A stretch of 47,208 bases of DNA from an uncultured Prevotellaceae bacterium (GTDB lineage: Bacteria > Bacteroidota > Bacteroidia > Bacteroidales > Muribaculaceae): NCBI GenBank assembly GCA_947306175.1, contig CAMZFV010000025.1, positions 1 through 47,208 on the forward strand. The letters run 5' to 3'. Below, piece by piece: positions 15,971 to 24,318 of the stretch (the first letter of the stretch is position 1; each line of letters opens with the position of its first letter). A program made the position numbers and the translations under genes. The notes beneath the pieces were generated by a model. That model saw only the letters and a program-made list of their open reading frames with translations. It did no database searches and had not been told where the DNA came from.

Positions 15971-16004
15971 GCGGATGCCAAATCAGATAAATTCGTGTAA
16001 TTCG
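15971..16004. repeat. Interspersed intergenic repeat, copy 1
   Basis: GCGGATGCC, a 10-base spacer, then AATTCGTGTAATTCG. The same pair of blocks recurs at 34067-34098 (GCGGATGCC, 8 bases, AATTCGCGTAATTCG). It lies in the 131-base gap between rsmA and mgtE, which otherwise shows only T-rich sequence. Confidence 0.6.
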
Positions 16005-16028
16005 CATTAGCCCCGCAGGGCCCAACTC

Positions 16029-16808
16029 CTAACTAACTGAAGTGGCGAGTCGCGTCAGGGCGATGAAATCATCAACGCCCAACTGTTCGGGACGTTGTCG
16101 GAACACGTCACGTTCCATGACCGTCGGGTCGGCAGCGAAAATCGGCTTCAACGAGCTGCGCAGCATCTTGCGGCGCTGACCGAAAGAGGCCTTCACGATG
16201 CGCTTAAACATGCGTTCATCAACACCCAGGTCGGTCACGTCGTTACGCGTGAGGCGAATGACGCCGCTCTTGACCTTGGGCGGGGGATTGAAGACGTGCT
16301 CATCGACGGTGAACAGGTAGTCGATATCATACCACGCCTGCAGCAAGACGGACAGGATGCCATAGGCCTTGGTGCCCGGCGGCTCGGCGATGCGCTGGGC
16401 CACCTCGCGCTGCAACATGCCGCTGCAGCACAGCACCTGGTCGCGGTAGTCCAGCACCTTGAAGAAAATCTGTGTAGAAATATTGTAGGGGTAATTGCCA
16501 ATGATGCAGAAAGGCTGGTCGCCATAGAGCTTGTGTAGGTCCATCTTCAGGAAATCCTCGCCGATGATGCGGCCGTGCAGTTGAGGATATGCCACCTCCA
16601 GGTAGTCCACACTCTCTTTGTCGAGTTCCACCACGGTCAGGTCAAGCCCCATGTCGAGAAGGAACTGGGTGAGCACACCCATGCCCGGACCTACCTCCAG
16701 CACCGGCAAGTGCTTGAAGTCATCCAGCGTGTGGGCGATGCGCTCGGCAATCGACAAATCGGTCAAGAAATGCTGCCCCAGTGACTTTTTTGCTCTAACT
16801 TTCCGCAT
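16029..16808 (-). CDS. rsmA: 16S rRNA dimethyladenosine transferase RsmA (KsgA)
   Basis: The 259-residue protein is full length. The N-terminal KKSLGQHFLTD, the SAM-binding VLEVGPGMGVLTQFLL (motif I), and motif IV NYPYNIST (NYPY in place of the more common NLPY) are all present. The C-terminal KRIVKASFGQRRKMLRSSLK segment is the usual RNA-binding end. It dimethylates A1518 and A1519 in the 3' hairpin of 16S rRNA during 30S assembly. It is divergent from the UPF0104 gene and has a promoter box at 16862-16869. Confidence 0.96.
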   Translation of the reverse strand: MRKVRAKKSLGQHFLTDLSIAERIAHTLDDFKHLPVLEVGPGMGVLTQFLLDMGLDLTVVELDKESVDYLEVAYPQLHGRIIGEDFLKMDLHKLYGDQPFCIIGNYPYNISTQIFFKVLDYRDQVLCCSGMLQREVAQRIAEPPGTKAYGILSVLLQAWYDIDYLFTVDEHVFNPPPKVKSGVIRLTRNDVTDLGVDERMFKRIVKASFGQRRKMLRSSLKPIFAADPTVMERDVFRQRPEQLGVDDFIALTRLATSVS

Positions 16809-16824
16809 GTTCGGTCTTTTTTGT

Positions 16825-16832
16825 TACCTTTG
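16825..16832 (+). promoter_or_regulatory. -7 promoter element for the UPF0104 gene
   Basis: TACCTTTG, exact match, 103 bases upstream of the GTG start at 16935. It faces away from rsmA. Confidence 0.5.
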
Positions 16833-16861
16833 CACGCTCCAATGCGTCCATTAGCAATGCG

Positions 16862-16869
16862 CAAAGTTA
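16862..16869 (-). promoter_or_regulatory. -7 promoter element for rsmA
   Basis: The minus strand reads TAACTTTG, matching TAnnTTTG, 54 bases upstream of the rsmA start. The two divergent boxes overlap in reach, so transcription of the two genes may interfere. Confidence 0.6.
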
Positions 16870-16934
16870 CTGCTTTTTTTGCTGAATGGTGACATCAAGG
16901 GCGTGTTTTTAATTCATCTTTAAAAGAAAAAAAC

Positions 16935-17987
16935 GTGAAAAAGGCGATTTCCTATCTCGTGAAATATGGCATCCCCCTCGTCATCGGCGTGGGGCTCATG
17001 TGGTTCCTGTACAAGAACGTGGACATCAACAGCATGATGGACACGCTCAAGACCGACGTCAATTACCTGTGGTTTATCCCCGTTGCCATCGTGAGCATTT
17101 TTAGCCACGTGTTCAGGGCATTAAGGTGGCGCTTGCAGCTCAAGGCCATCGACGTGAAGCCGTCGTTCAGCGCCGTGCTGAACAGCATCTTCGGCACCTA
17201 CGCCGTCAACCTGGTGTTCCCGCGTTTGGGCGAAGTGTGGCGTTGCGGTTACATCGCCAACCGCCAAAAGGCTTCGGTCACCCAGGTCATGGGATCGATG
17301 GTCGCCGACCGCCTCACCGACACAGTCACCGTGCTGGTGTTGACGTTCATCACCTTCTTGCTGGCACAAAGCGCCTTTGGAAAGTTCTTTGACGCTTATC
17401 CGCAGATGAAGGAGAACTTCCTCAACATTGCCAGCGATGCCCGCATCTGGCTGGGAACAGCCCTCGTCATCATCACCCTGGGCTGGCTGCTCATCATGAA
17501 GACCGAGAACAAGATCATCAAGAAAATCCAACTCATGGTCCGCAACCTGTGGGAAGGCTTTGCCGGCATCGCCCGCATGGAGGGCAAGTGGTGGTTTCTG
17601 TTGCTGACCCTGCTCATTTGGGGCTGCTATTTCCTGCAACTCTATCTGGCCTGCAAGGCGTTCAACTTCACCAGCAGTCTGAGCGTGCTCGCCGTGCTCG
17701 TGATGTTTGTGCTGAGCAGCATCGGTATGGGTGTCCCCACCAACGGAGGCCTGGGTGCTTGGCATTTGGGCATTATTTTTGGTCTCTCGCTCTATGGCGT
17801 CGGTGTCTTCAGCATCAATAACCCCGACAAGAATGCATCGACTTTCGCTATGTTCGTTTGGCTGTTTCAGCAGGTGCTGATCATCGCGCTGGGCCTCTAT
17901 GCCTTTGCCAGCATGGCCATTGACCGCAACCGCATCGAGAAAGGCAAAACCGTAGTCGATACCACCAACGACGAAATCAAACTTTAA
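16935..17987 (+). CDS. UPF0104/LPG-synthase transmembrane-like membrane protein
   Basis: Start codon is GTG. The 350-residue protein has about eight membrane helices. Family features are RALRWRLQLKAIDVKPSF near 57-74, FGTYAVNLVFPRLGEVWRCG near 86-105 and GSMVADRLTDTVTVL near 120-134. These match the flippase-like domain of lysylphosphatidylglycerol synthase (UPF0104, YbhN). The catalytic GNAT-like aminoacyl domain of full MprF is absent, so it is likely a lipid or glycolipid transporter-like protein. It probably shares a transcript with the following small membrane protein gene, 69 bases downstream. Confidence 0.85.
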   Translation: MKKAISYLVKYGIPLVIGVGLMWFLYKNVDINSMMDTLKTDVNYLWFIPVAIVSIFSHVFRALRWRLQLKAIDVKPSFSAVLNSIFGTYAVNLVFPRLGEVWRCGYIANRQKASVTQVMGSMVADRLTDTVTVLVLTFITFLLAQSAFGKFFDAYPQMKENFLNIASDARIWLGTALVIITLGWLLIMKTENKIIKKIQLMVRNLWEGFAGIARMEGKWWFLLLTLLIWGCYFLQLYLACKAFNFTSSLSVLAVLVMFVLSSIGMGVPTNGGLGAWHLGIIFGLSLYGVGVFSINNPDKNASTFAMFVWLFQQVLIIALGLYAFASMAIDRNRIEKGKTVVDTTNDEIKL

Positions 17988-18012
17988 GTCTTAGGCGTGA
18001 GTAATCATACTT

Positions 18013-18047
18013 AAAACTCAAAACTCAAAACTTACAACTTAAAACTC
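18013..18047. repeat. Period-7 tandem repeat, unit aaaactc x5
   Basis: Five 7-base units (aaaactc, aaaactc, aaaactt, acaactt, aaaactc) end nine bases before the next ATG. Confidence 0.8.
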
Positions 18048-18056
18048 AGAAGAAAT

Positions 18057-18587
18057 ATGGACGATAATTTTAACGACTATTTCACCGACGAGAACGTGCC
18101 CGAGGAGCAGCCGAAGGTGCATCAGGAAAGCGAGCAGGAACGCGAGGAACGCGAAATCAAGGAGGCTACAATCGAGCGACGGGGTGCCTCGGTGAAGATG
18201 TTGCTGGCCCTTATCATCATCGCCATGGCCATATTTCTGGGATGGTGGGTATGGCAATACTACTTCCACCCCTATCGCGTGAGCCAGGAAAAAGGCTGGA
18301 TCATGAACGTGAGCAACGAGGGAACGATATTCAAGACCTATGAGGGCGAGATGATCAGTGACGGATATATTGAGGACACCCTGCTGGCCTTGCACAGCGA
18401 CTTCAAGTTCTCTATCCCGACCGACAGCCTTGCCCGTGACGCCATGCGCTGGGCTGGTGATGGCAAGCGCATCGTACTGACCTATAACGAGTACAAGGGC
18501 AGCGTACTGTGGCGCGGCAATTCAAAGCACGTCGTCACCCGCATCGAACCAGACACCAACCTCGTCAAGTCCAACCCCTACAAGTAA
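18057..18587 (+). CDS. Single-pass membrane protein of unknown function
   Basis: The 176-residue protein has an acidic cytoplasmic N-terminus (about 1-45, Glu-rich), one membrane helix (about 48-66, LLALIIIAMAIFLGWWVWQY), and a periplasmic domain with GWIMNVSNEGTIFKTYEGEM near 80-99 and RIVLTYNEYKGSVLWRGNSK near 141-160. It resembles a conserved Bacteroidales family that I cannot name reliably. It lies 69 bases downstream of the UPF0104 gene, with a period-7 repeat between, and is followed by a terminator. An envelope role is a guess. Confidence 0.7.
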   Translation: MDDNFNDYFTDENVPEEQPKVHQESEQEREEREIKEATIERRGASVKMLLALIIIAMAIFLGWWVWQYYFHPYRVSQEKGWIMNVSNEGTIFKTYEGEMISDGYIEDTLLALHSDFKFSIPTDSLARDAMRWAGDGKRIVLTYNEYKGSVLWRGNSKHVVTRIEPDTNLVKSNPYK

Positions 18588-18621
18588 TTTTCACACTAAA
18601 AATCACTCATAGCAAAGGCAT

Positions 18622-18664
18622 CCGCACTCAGTCAAACATCAACTGGAGTGCGGGTTCCTCTTTA
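18622..18664. terminator. Terminator between convergent genes
   Basis: CCGCACTC (18622-18629) pairs with GAGTGCGG (18646-18653), followed by a pyrimidine-rich tail. It separates the small membrane protein gene (+) and the SUMF1 gene (-). Confidence 0.65.
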
Positions 18665-18694
18665 AACTCTAAACTGCGAGCTTAGTGAGCACCA

Positions 18695-20191
18695 TCACAT
18701 GGCAAGGCGCAAGCCCAGGCGGTTACTGCCAGCATACGTCGGCGAACTGTAATAACGGAAGGATACGCGGCAACCATGCGCAGGATAGTCAAAGCAACCA
18801 CTGTGATAAACTCGGTTAGAGCCTGTTTCAGGGCCTGTCGGATCGACCAGAGCATCCGTAGTATATGCGCTATACCAATCCTGGCACCATTCCAGCACGT
18901 TACCCGACATGTCGTACAAGCCCAACTCATTGGGTTGCTTCTGGCCCACAGGGTGCGTCATTCCGTCAGCGTTGCTCTGATACCATGCCACATCATCGAT
19001 GTTGTTACTGCCGGCGTATTTGTAGCCCTTGCTATTGGTGCCGCCACGAGCAGCAAACTCCCACTCGGCTTCGGTAGGCAGGCGGAAGGTCTGGCCCGTC
19101 ATCTGGTTCAACTTGGTAATGAACGTCTGACAATCATTCCACGATACCTGTTCAACGGGACGGTTCAAGTCGCCAGTGAAACCGCTCGGATTCGTGCCCA
19201 TCACGGCAAGCCACAAGGCCTGAGTCACCTCGGTCGCGCAGATGTAGTAGGGCTTTGTCAGAGTCACCTGATGGGAGGGTTTCTCCCGCTCGGTCGCATC
19301 GTCACCCTGCTCTTCGGTCGCACCCATCCTGAACGTACCATTCTGAACAGGAACCATCGTGAACGAGGTGCCTCCAACAGTATAGGTCTCTGAAGACAAC
19401 GTTCCAGACAGCAGATAGTCAATCAGCGACGTCACATCGACGACGCTTACAATGCCGTCCATACTCATGTCGGCATTCAGGAGGTTGATATTATCAGCAT
19501 TGCCGTCCAACAGATAATCAATCAATGCAGTCACATCACTGATCGATACCTTGCCATCGTTGTTCACGTCGCCACGAGTACCCTCCACATCTTTGGTGAT
19601 GGTAACTTGATCCACTGCGAAGAAGTCGCCCTCGGGATGAAGAGTATCATCCTTGATATAACTCCACCTCAACGTATGGGTGCCGGGAGCCAATGTTGCC
19701 TCATGGGTCTCCCAATTATTCTTGCGGGCGCCATAACTGAATTGCACTTCTCCATCGATGGCAAACTCACAAGCGTCCCACACCGGTGAGGTTCCCTCGC
19801 CCCATGCCATGAACTTGAAGGACAGGTAGGAGGTGCGGTTTACCGTGACGATAGCGGTAAGTGTTGAGGTGCTGGAGGCAACACCCGCATTGCCTGACTT
19901 GGCGTAGGTGAGGTCTCCATCGGTAACCACGACCCAGGGATACTCTCCCGTGGAGACAAAACTGATATTACCACCAGCCACATTCAGGGCATCACTCAGG
20001 GCATCCCGATTGGCGGCCTTCATGCTCCTGCTCGGGATGCGCTGGCCCACCTGCCAGTTCTTGACCTTAAGGACTTTATCTTGAGCCTTTAGAATCACCT
20101 GATGGTTGTCAGCATTCTTGATAGCGGCATCGGCACTCGCAGCAAATGCAGTTACCAACATAATCAAGAAAATGAGTAAAGATTTTTTCAT
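18695..20191 (-). CDS. Secreted dockerin-like and SUMF1 (FGE-sulfatase) domain protein
   Basis: The 498-residue protein has a signal peptide (about 1-22), then a beta-sandwich-like region (about 75-200, with FAIDGEVQFSYGARKNNWET). A two-repeat dockerin-like module follows at 207-263, GDVNNDGKVSISDVTALIDY and ADMSMDGIVSVVDVTSLIDY; the second repeat lacks part of the DxDxDG calcium loop. A SUMF1 domain spans about 274-498 (GTFRMGATEEQG, FRLPTEAEWEFAARGG, NVLEWCQDWYSAY). The usual RGGSW box near the end is replaced by YHSGCFDYPAHGCR, and only one of the two active-site cysteines of true formylglycine enzymes aligns. It is more likely a lectin-like or structural use of the fold than a sulfatase activator. 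No clear -7 box or T9SS tail was seen. Confidence 0.85.
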   Translation of the reverse strand: MKKSLLIFLIMLVTAFAASADAAIKNADNHQVILKAQDKVLKVKNWQVGQRIPSRSMKAANRDALSDALNVAGGNISFVSTGEYPWVVVTDGDLTYAKSGNAGVASSTSTLTAIVTVNRTSYLSFKFMAWGEGTSPVWDACEFAIDGEVQFSYGARKNNWETHEATLAPGTHTLRWSYIKDDTLHPEGDFFAVDQVTITKDVEGTRGDVNNDGKVSISDVTALIDYLLDGNADNINLLNADMSMDGIVSVVDVTSLIDYLLSGTLSSETYTVGGTSFTMVPVQNGTFRMGATEEQGDDATEREKPSHQVTLTKPYYICATEVTQALWLAVMGTNPSGFTGDLNRPVEQVSWNDCQTFITKLNQMTGQTFRLPTEAEWEFAARGGTNSKGYKYAGSNNIDDVAWYQSNADGMTHPVGQKQPNELGLYDMSGNVLEWCQDWYSAYTTDALVDPTGPETGSNRVYHSGCFDYPAHGCRVSFRYYSSPTYAGSNRLGLRLAM

Positions 20192-20275
20192 AACACTATT
20201 ATTTCTAAATGGTTAATATCTCGACTGATTATTATTCACTACAACACGCATCTGCAAACAAGAGAAAGGAATAGC

Positions 20276-21370
20276 CTAGTAGCATATTCCTGCTTTATCA
20301 AGCACGTGCTTAACAGAAGCTTCCGGAGATACCCACTCGTTAAAATATTGAAACGCATTTTTTTTCATGCGCTCCACTAGCTCGGCATCATCACGTAGCC
20401 TTATAATCGCTTCCTCCATTTCTTGAAGGCTGTTCACCTCAAGATAATGAACTCCTTTTTCAAAATGGCCTGGCATCACATTGGTCAAAGGAGTAGATAC
20501 AATCGCTTTGCCTTCACAGAGGTATTCTCCCAGCTTCCATCCATGACATCTATTGACAGATGGCGTACTAAATACAAACCACGATTTTCTGCTTCGCTTA
20601 TCATAGTCTGACATGGACATGCGATGCTTATATATTATATCATGAAACTCCGTCTTATATTTTGAATATTCTTTACTTTCTTTTTCTGCGCAATTAACAT
20701 AAAAGAAGCCGCCTTCAAATTCATCCATATGCTGTTTACAAAGATGAATGAAATCACTACGATATTTATTTGTCGTTATAAACATTCCACCTCCCCACCA
20801 CAAAGTACTCAGAGAAAAAACATAGCCTCTCTGCTCTTCATCAGTATAACGATGATAATAGTTATATCTCTTGCGACGAATAAACATATAGGCATAATCA
20901 CGGAGAAATGAAATCAATGACAAATTATCACTATTGCAACCGTCGTACCTAATAACTGAATAATTTTTTAAACATCTAATAATCGTAGATATAGGGTTCC
21001 ATAAACTTACTCCAAAATTGGGACCCATTGGTACAATTTTATCACGATGGACATCAGTAGAAGAAAGATTGACCTTTCCATATGCATCTGCCCAAATATA
21101 CATTTCCTCATCAATACTGTCTGCATCAATATAATCAAAAAAAACACGCTTCTCCTTGTTATTGGAAATGATTATGGCAGCAATACCATTACCGATCATA
21201 CCTTTGATATCTTTTAGACATTCAAATTTTATCAAATTTGAACCGAACAAGCTCCTCAGGCCCTCGATATAATAAGATGCGTAGTTAATACGACATCGTG
21301 GATCAATGATAATTCTTTTCACACTTGAAACCATTTCTCTCAATTCTTTACATTTCTCTCGTATTATCAC
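20276..21370 (-). CDS. Glycosyltransferase, GT-B type (GT1/GT4-like C-terminal half)
   Basis: The 364-residue protein is AT-rich compared with its neighbours. The N-terminal half is poorly conserved. The C-terminal half has the GT-B nucleotide-sugar pattern: NRCHGWKLGEYLCEGKAIVS near 274-293, TPLTNVMPGHFEKGVHYLEV, and EEAIIRLRDDAELVERMKKN near 325-344, where the Glu of GEYL is in the place of the conserved EX7E region. The donor and acceptor are unknown. It stands alone, outside any polysaccharide gene cluster. A downstream in-frame Met (MVSSVKR, residue 13) is an alternative start. Composition and isolation suggest acquisition. Confidence 0.75.
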   Translation of the reverse strand: MIIREKCKELREMVSSVKRIIIDPRCRINYASYYIEGLRSLFGSNLIKFECLKDIKGMIGNGIAAIIISNNKEKRVFFDYIDADSIDEEMYIWADAYGKVNLSSTDVHRDKIVPMGPNFGVSLWNPISTIIRCLKNYSVIRYDGCNSDNLSLISFLRDYAYMFIRRKRYNYYHRYTDEEQRGYVFSLSTLWWGGGMFITTNKYRSDFIHLCKQHMDEFEGGFFYVNCAEKESKEYSKYKTEFHDIIYKHRMSMSDYDKRSRKSWFVFSTPSVNRCHGWKLGEYLCEGKAIVSTPLTNVMPGHFEKGVHYLEVNSLQEMEEAIIRLRDDAELVERMKKNAFQYFNEWVSPEASVKHVLDKAGICY

Positions 21371-21557
21371 TGCAACGAGCTACAGGACATACTGTAATTA
21401 TCTAATAATCTGCAAATATCGTTATAATCCAAGATGTGTGCAAGTATTCGCCATTATTTCCAAATAAAAGAATCTTTTTTCTCTGGATTAACGCTCAATT
21501 TTCTGCCAAAATGTCATATTTTAACACTCGCAGTGTGTCAGTTCCCGAAAAACGTTG

Positions 21558-21565
21558 TAACTTTG
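21558..21565 (+). promoter_or_regulatory. -7 promoter element for the envelope operon
   Basis: TAACTTTG, matching TAnnTTTG, 23 bases before the acyltransferase ATG. The 217-base intergenic region 21371-21587 is otherwise AT-rich with no gene seen. Confidence 0.6.
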
Positions 21566-21587
21566 CGCCCCGAAATAAGAGTAAAAT

Positions 21588-22496
21588 ATGGAAGAAAACA
21601 AGATAGAGCAAAACAAACCAGAGCAGCAACCCCAGGAGCAGCAGCAGGAAAAGACGTGGACCACACCCGTTAAGCCCGACATCCTGGACTATGACGACAT
21701 CTGTAAGATGGCGCCCTTCTTTGACGGCAAGCCCAAACTGGTCAAGTGGCTGTTCCACCTGCTGGACATCGACGACGTGAACTGGATTCACGGCCACAAC
21801 TGCCATACGCCGGGTGTGCCTTTCTGCACCGGTTTCATGAAAGACTTGAACGCGACCATTACCTTCGACAACGGTGAGGTGCTGGACAACCTGCCCGAGG
21901 GACCCTTCATCACGGTTTCCAACCATCCCTTCGGTGCCATCGACGGTGTGATGATGATTCACATCATCGGCACCCGCAGGCCCGACTACAAGTTCATGGT
22001 CAACATGTTGCTCAGCAAGATCGGAGGCATGATGCCTAATTTCATCACCGTTGACGCCCTGGCTAGCGACGATCCCGCCAAGCGCGCCGTATCCATGCAC
22101 GGCATCAGTGACACCTTGAAGCACGTCAAGGCTGGCCATCCCATGGGATTTTTTCCGGCTGGCGCAGTGAGCAAGCTCAACCGACACCTGCGTGTTGAGG
22201 ACCGCGAGTGGCAACCCGTCATCATGCGCCTGATCCAGAAACTCAAGGTACCCGTCATCCCCATCTACATCCACGGACACAACAGTTGGATTTCACTCGT
22301 TCTGGGTGTAATCAGCTGGAAACTGCGCACGCTGCGACTCCCCGCCGAGGTCTTCCGCCGCAAGGACTACAACTTCCGCGTTTCGGTACATGACCCCATC
22401 ATGCCCGAAGAATACGCACAATACAAAACGCCTGAGGAACTAGGTGTGTTCCTGAATGGCGAAACTTATAAAATGAAGAAATGGCAACAAAAATAA
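21588..22496 (+). CDS. PlsC-like lysophospholipid/aminolipid acyltransferase
   Basis: The 302-residue protein starts with a Gln/Glu-rich tail (about 1-22). The acyltransferase motif HX4D is in TVSNHPFGAIDGVMM near 107-121, motif III is MGFFPAGAVSKL near 185-196, and motif IV is VPVIPIYIHGHN near 223-234. Family members acylate lysophosphatidic acid or, in Bacteroidota, lyso-amino lipids such as glycine lipids; which applies here is open. No clear membrane helix is present, so it is probably peripheral. The gene overlaps the next by 16 bases, which suggests coupled translation. Confidence 0.85.
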   Translation: MEENKIEQNKPEQQPQEQQQEKTWTTPVKPDILDYDDICKMAPFFDGKPKLVKWLFHLLDIDDVNWIHGHNCHTPGVPFCTGFMKDLNATITFDNGEVLDNLPEGPFITVSNHPFGAIDGVMMIHIIGTRRPDYKFMVNMLLSKIGGMMPNFITVDALASDDPAKRAVSMHGISDTLKHVKAGHPMGFFPAGAVSKLNRHLRVEDREWQPVIMRLIQKLKVPVIPIYIHGHNSWISLVLGVISWKLRTLRLPAEVFRRKDYNFRVSVHDPIMPEEYAQYKTPEELGVFLNGETYKMKKWQQK

Positions 22497-23740
22497 CCGA
22501 TAACGACATCCGCGCACTCAAGCTGCGCTTCGGCATCGTGGGCGAGTCACCCGCACTGATTGCCGCTATCCGCCGTGCCATGCTTGTGGCCCCCATTGAC
22601 CTAAGCGTGCTCATCATCGGCGAGAGCGGTTCAGGTAAGGAGTCTTTCCCAAAAATCATTCACGAATGCAGCCCCCGCAAGCACAAGAAGTATATCGCCG
22701 TGAACTGCGGCGCCATACCCGAGGGCACCATCGACAGCGAACTCTTTGGCCACGTCAAGGGCTCCTTCACGGGCGCTATCAATGACCACAAGGGTTACTT
22801 TGAAGAGGCCGACGGCGGCGTCATCTTCCTCGACGAGGTGGCCGAGATGCCCATGAGTACACAGGCCCGCCTGCTGCGTGTGCTCGAGAACGGCGAATAC
22901 CTGCGCGTTGGCGACAGCACCGTGCGCAAGACCAACATCCGCGTCGTGGCAGCCACCAACAAGGACATGCTCCAGGCCGTCAAGGATGGCAAGTTCCGCG
23001 AGGACCTGTATTACCGCCTCTCGACGGTACAGATCAATGTGCCGCCCCTGCGCGAGCGCGGCGACGACATCGTGCTGCTGGCCCGCTTGTTCCTGCGCAA
23101 CTTCATCACCGAGAACCGCACCAGCGAGGTGACCTTGACCGACGACGCCCAGCGCATGCTCAAGGCCTATCACTGGCCCGGCAACGTGCGCCAGCTCAAG
23201 AGCGTCATCGAGCAAGTGGCCCTGTTTGAATCGGGCAATACGGTTGATGCGGCTACCTTGAGCATGTATATGCCCGACAACCGCAATACCGCCCTCACCG
23301 TTCAGTCTCAGCCCAACTTTGACTACAACGCCGAGCGCGAGCAGCTCTTCACCCTCATCCTCTCGATGAGGGCCGAAATCGAGGCACTCAAGAAGCGCAT
23401 GGACGGCATGGGGTCGACATCTCATGTATCATCCACCGTTCAAGAGCTCAAGCGCGAGAGTAACCCGCTGCTCGAGCTGGGGAATAACGGCGAACTGAAT
23501 ATGGCTTCGCCCTATCGCAACATGCAGCGCGAGACACAGGAACTGGGGCGCGTTGACGAGGTCACCGCCATGGACGTGGAAGGCGAAACCGTCAAGACCC
23601 TCGACGAAACCGAGCGCGAGACCATCGAGAGTGCCCTGCGCCGCAACAATGGCCGCCGCAAACTCACGGCCCAGGAGTTGAACATCTCGGAGCGCACCCT
23701 GTACCGCAAAATCAAGCAATACAACCTGGAACGCCAGTGA
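22481..23740 (+). CDS. Sigma-54-type AAA+ transcriptional regulator without sensor domain
   Basis: The 419-residue protein begins directly with the AAA+ domain (about 19-245) and ends with a Fis-type HTH (about 378-417, ALRRNNGRRKLTAQELNISE). Walker A is GESGSGKE at 47-54, Walker B is IFLDEVAEM near 110-118, and the arginine finger is in REDLYYRLS. The sigma-54 contact loop reads GSFTGA at 94-99 instead of GAFTGA. There is no receiver, GAF or PAS domain. It overlaps both neighbours, so it is fully embedded in the envelope operon and may control it or respond to partners. Confidence 0.9.
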   Translation: MATKITDNDIRALKLRFGIVGESPALIAAIRRAMLVAPIDLSVLIIGESGSGKESFPKIIHECSPRKHKKYIAVNCGAIPEGTIDSELFGHVKGSFTGAINDHKGYFEEADGGVIFLDEVAEMPMSTQARLLRVLENGEYLRVGDSTVRKTNIRVVAATNKDMLQAVKDGKFREDLYYRLSTVQINVPPLRERGDDIVLLARLFLRNFITENRTSEVTLTDDAQRMLKAYHWPGNVRQLKSVIEQVALFESGNTVDAATLSMYMPDNRNTALTVQSQPNFDYNAEREQLFTLILSMRAEIEALKKRMDGMGSTSHVSSTVQELKRESNPLLELGNNGELNMASPYRNMQRETQELGRVDEVTAMDVEGETVKTLDETERETIESALRRNNGRRKLTAQELNISERTLYRKIKQYNLERQ

Positions 23741-24252
23741 AACGGTTCATCATCATATTGACGCTTGCCGTTGCGGCCCTGGGATGGGAGGCGTGCATCC
23801 CCCGATACACGCTCAACGGAGCCTCTATCGACTACAACGTCTATAAGACCATCTCGATAGGCGAGTTCCCCATCCGTGCCGCACTGGTTTATCCGCCGCT
23901 GCAATCGGTGTTCGAAAACCGCATCACCGACATGATTGCCCAGCAGACCCGCCTGCGCGTGGTCGATAACCGCAATGCCGACCTGCTCATGGAAGGCGAG
24001 ATCACCAACTACCAGCTCTCACCACAAGCCGTCGGTGAGGACGCTTATGCCAGCCAAACGAGGTTGACCATCAGCGTGCGAGTGCGATACACCGACAACA
24101 GGAACCAGGCGTTATCCAAGGACTTGTCCTTCAGCGCCTACCGTGATTTCTCCAGCAGCGAATTGCTGGTCGATGTGCAGGACGAGTTGTGCAACCAGAT
24201 CAGCAAGGACCTTGCCGACCTGATTTTCAATGCGACATTGGGAGATTGGTAG
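23737..24252 (+). CDS. lptE: LptE-like LPS-assembly lipoprotein
   Basis: GTG start, overlapping the regulator stop by four bases. The 171-residue protein has a lipoprotein-type signal (AVAALGWEACIPRY, with lipobox-like WEAC and Cys20). The mature part matches Bacteroidota LptE: IDYNVYKTISIGEFPIRAAL near 31-50, RLRVVDNRNADLLMEGEITN near 73-92, and a regular beta-alpha pattern after that. LptE plugs the LptD barrel that places LPS in the outer membrane. Position upstream of secG is usual in Bacteroidales. Confidence 0.85.
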   Translation: MKRFIIILTLAVAALGWEACIPRYTLNGASIDYNVYKTISIGEFPIRAALVYPPLQSVFENRITDMIAQQTRLRVVDNRNADLLMEGEITNYQLSPQAVGEDAYASQTRLTISVRVRYTDNRNQALSKDLSFSAYRDFSSSELLVDVQDELCNQISKDLADLIFNATLGDW

Positions 24253-24287
24253 TTTAAGGCTTTAGGCTTTAGGTATTAGGCTTTAGG
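24253..24287. repeat. Period-7 tandem repeat, unit ctttagg x5
   Basis: Five 7-base units (tttaagg, ctttagg, ctttagg, tattagg, ctttagg) begin directly after the lptE stop and lie within the operon. Confidence 0.8.
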
Positions 24288-24318
24288 GCTGAAAATTGAC
24301 TACTGAAAACTGAGAACA

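Noticed and set aside
15898..16028. Magnesium-sensing leader (M-box) before mgtE
   Set aside because: The region is too short and T-rich, with no conserved M-box blocks.
18695..20191. Sulfatase-modifying (formylglycine-generating) enzyme
   Set aside because: One catalytic cysteine is not aligned and the protein is secreted with a dockerin; no sulfatase gene is nearby.
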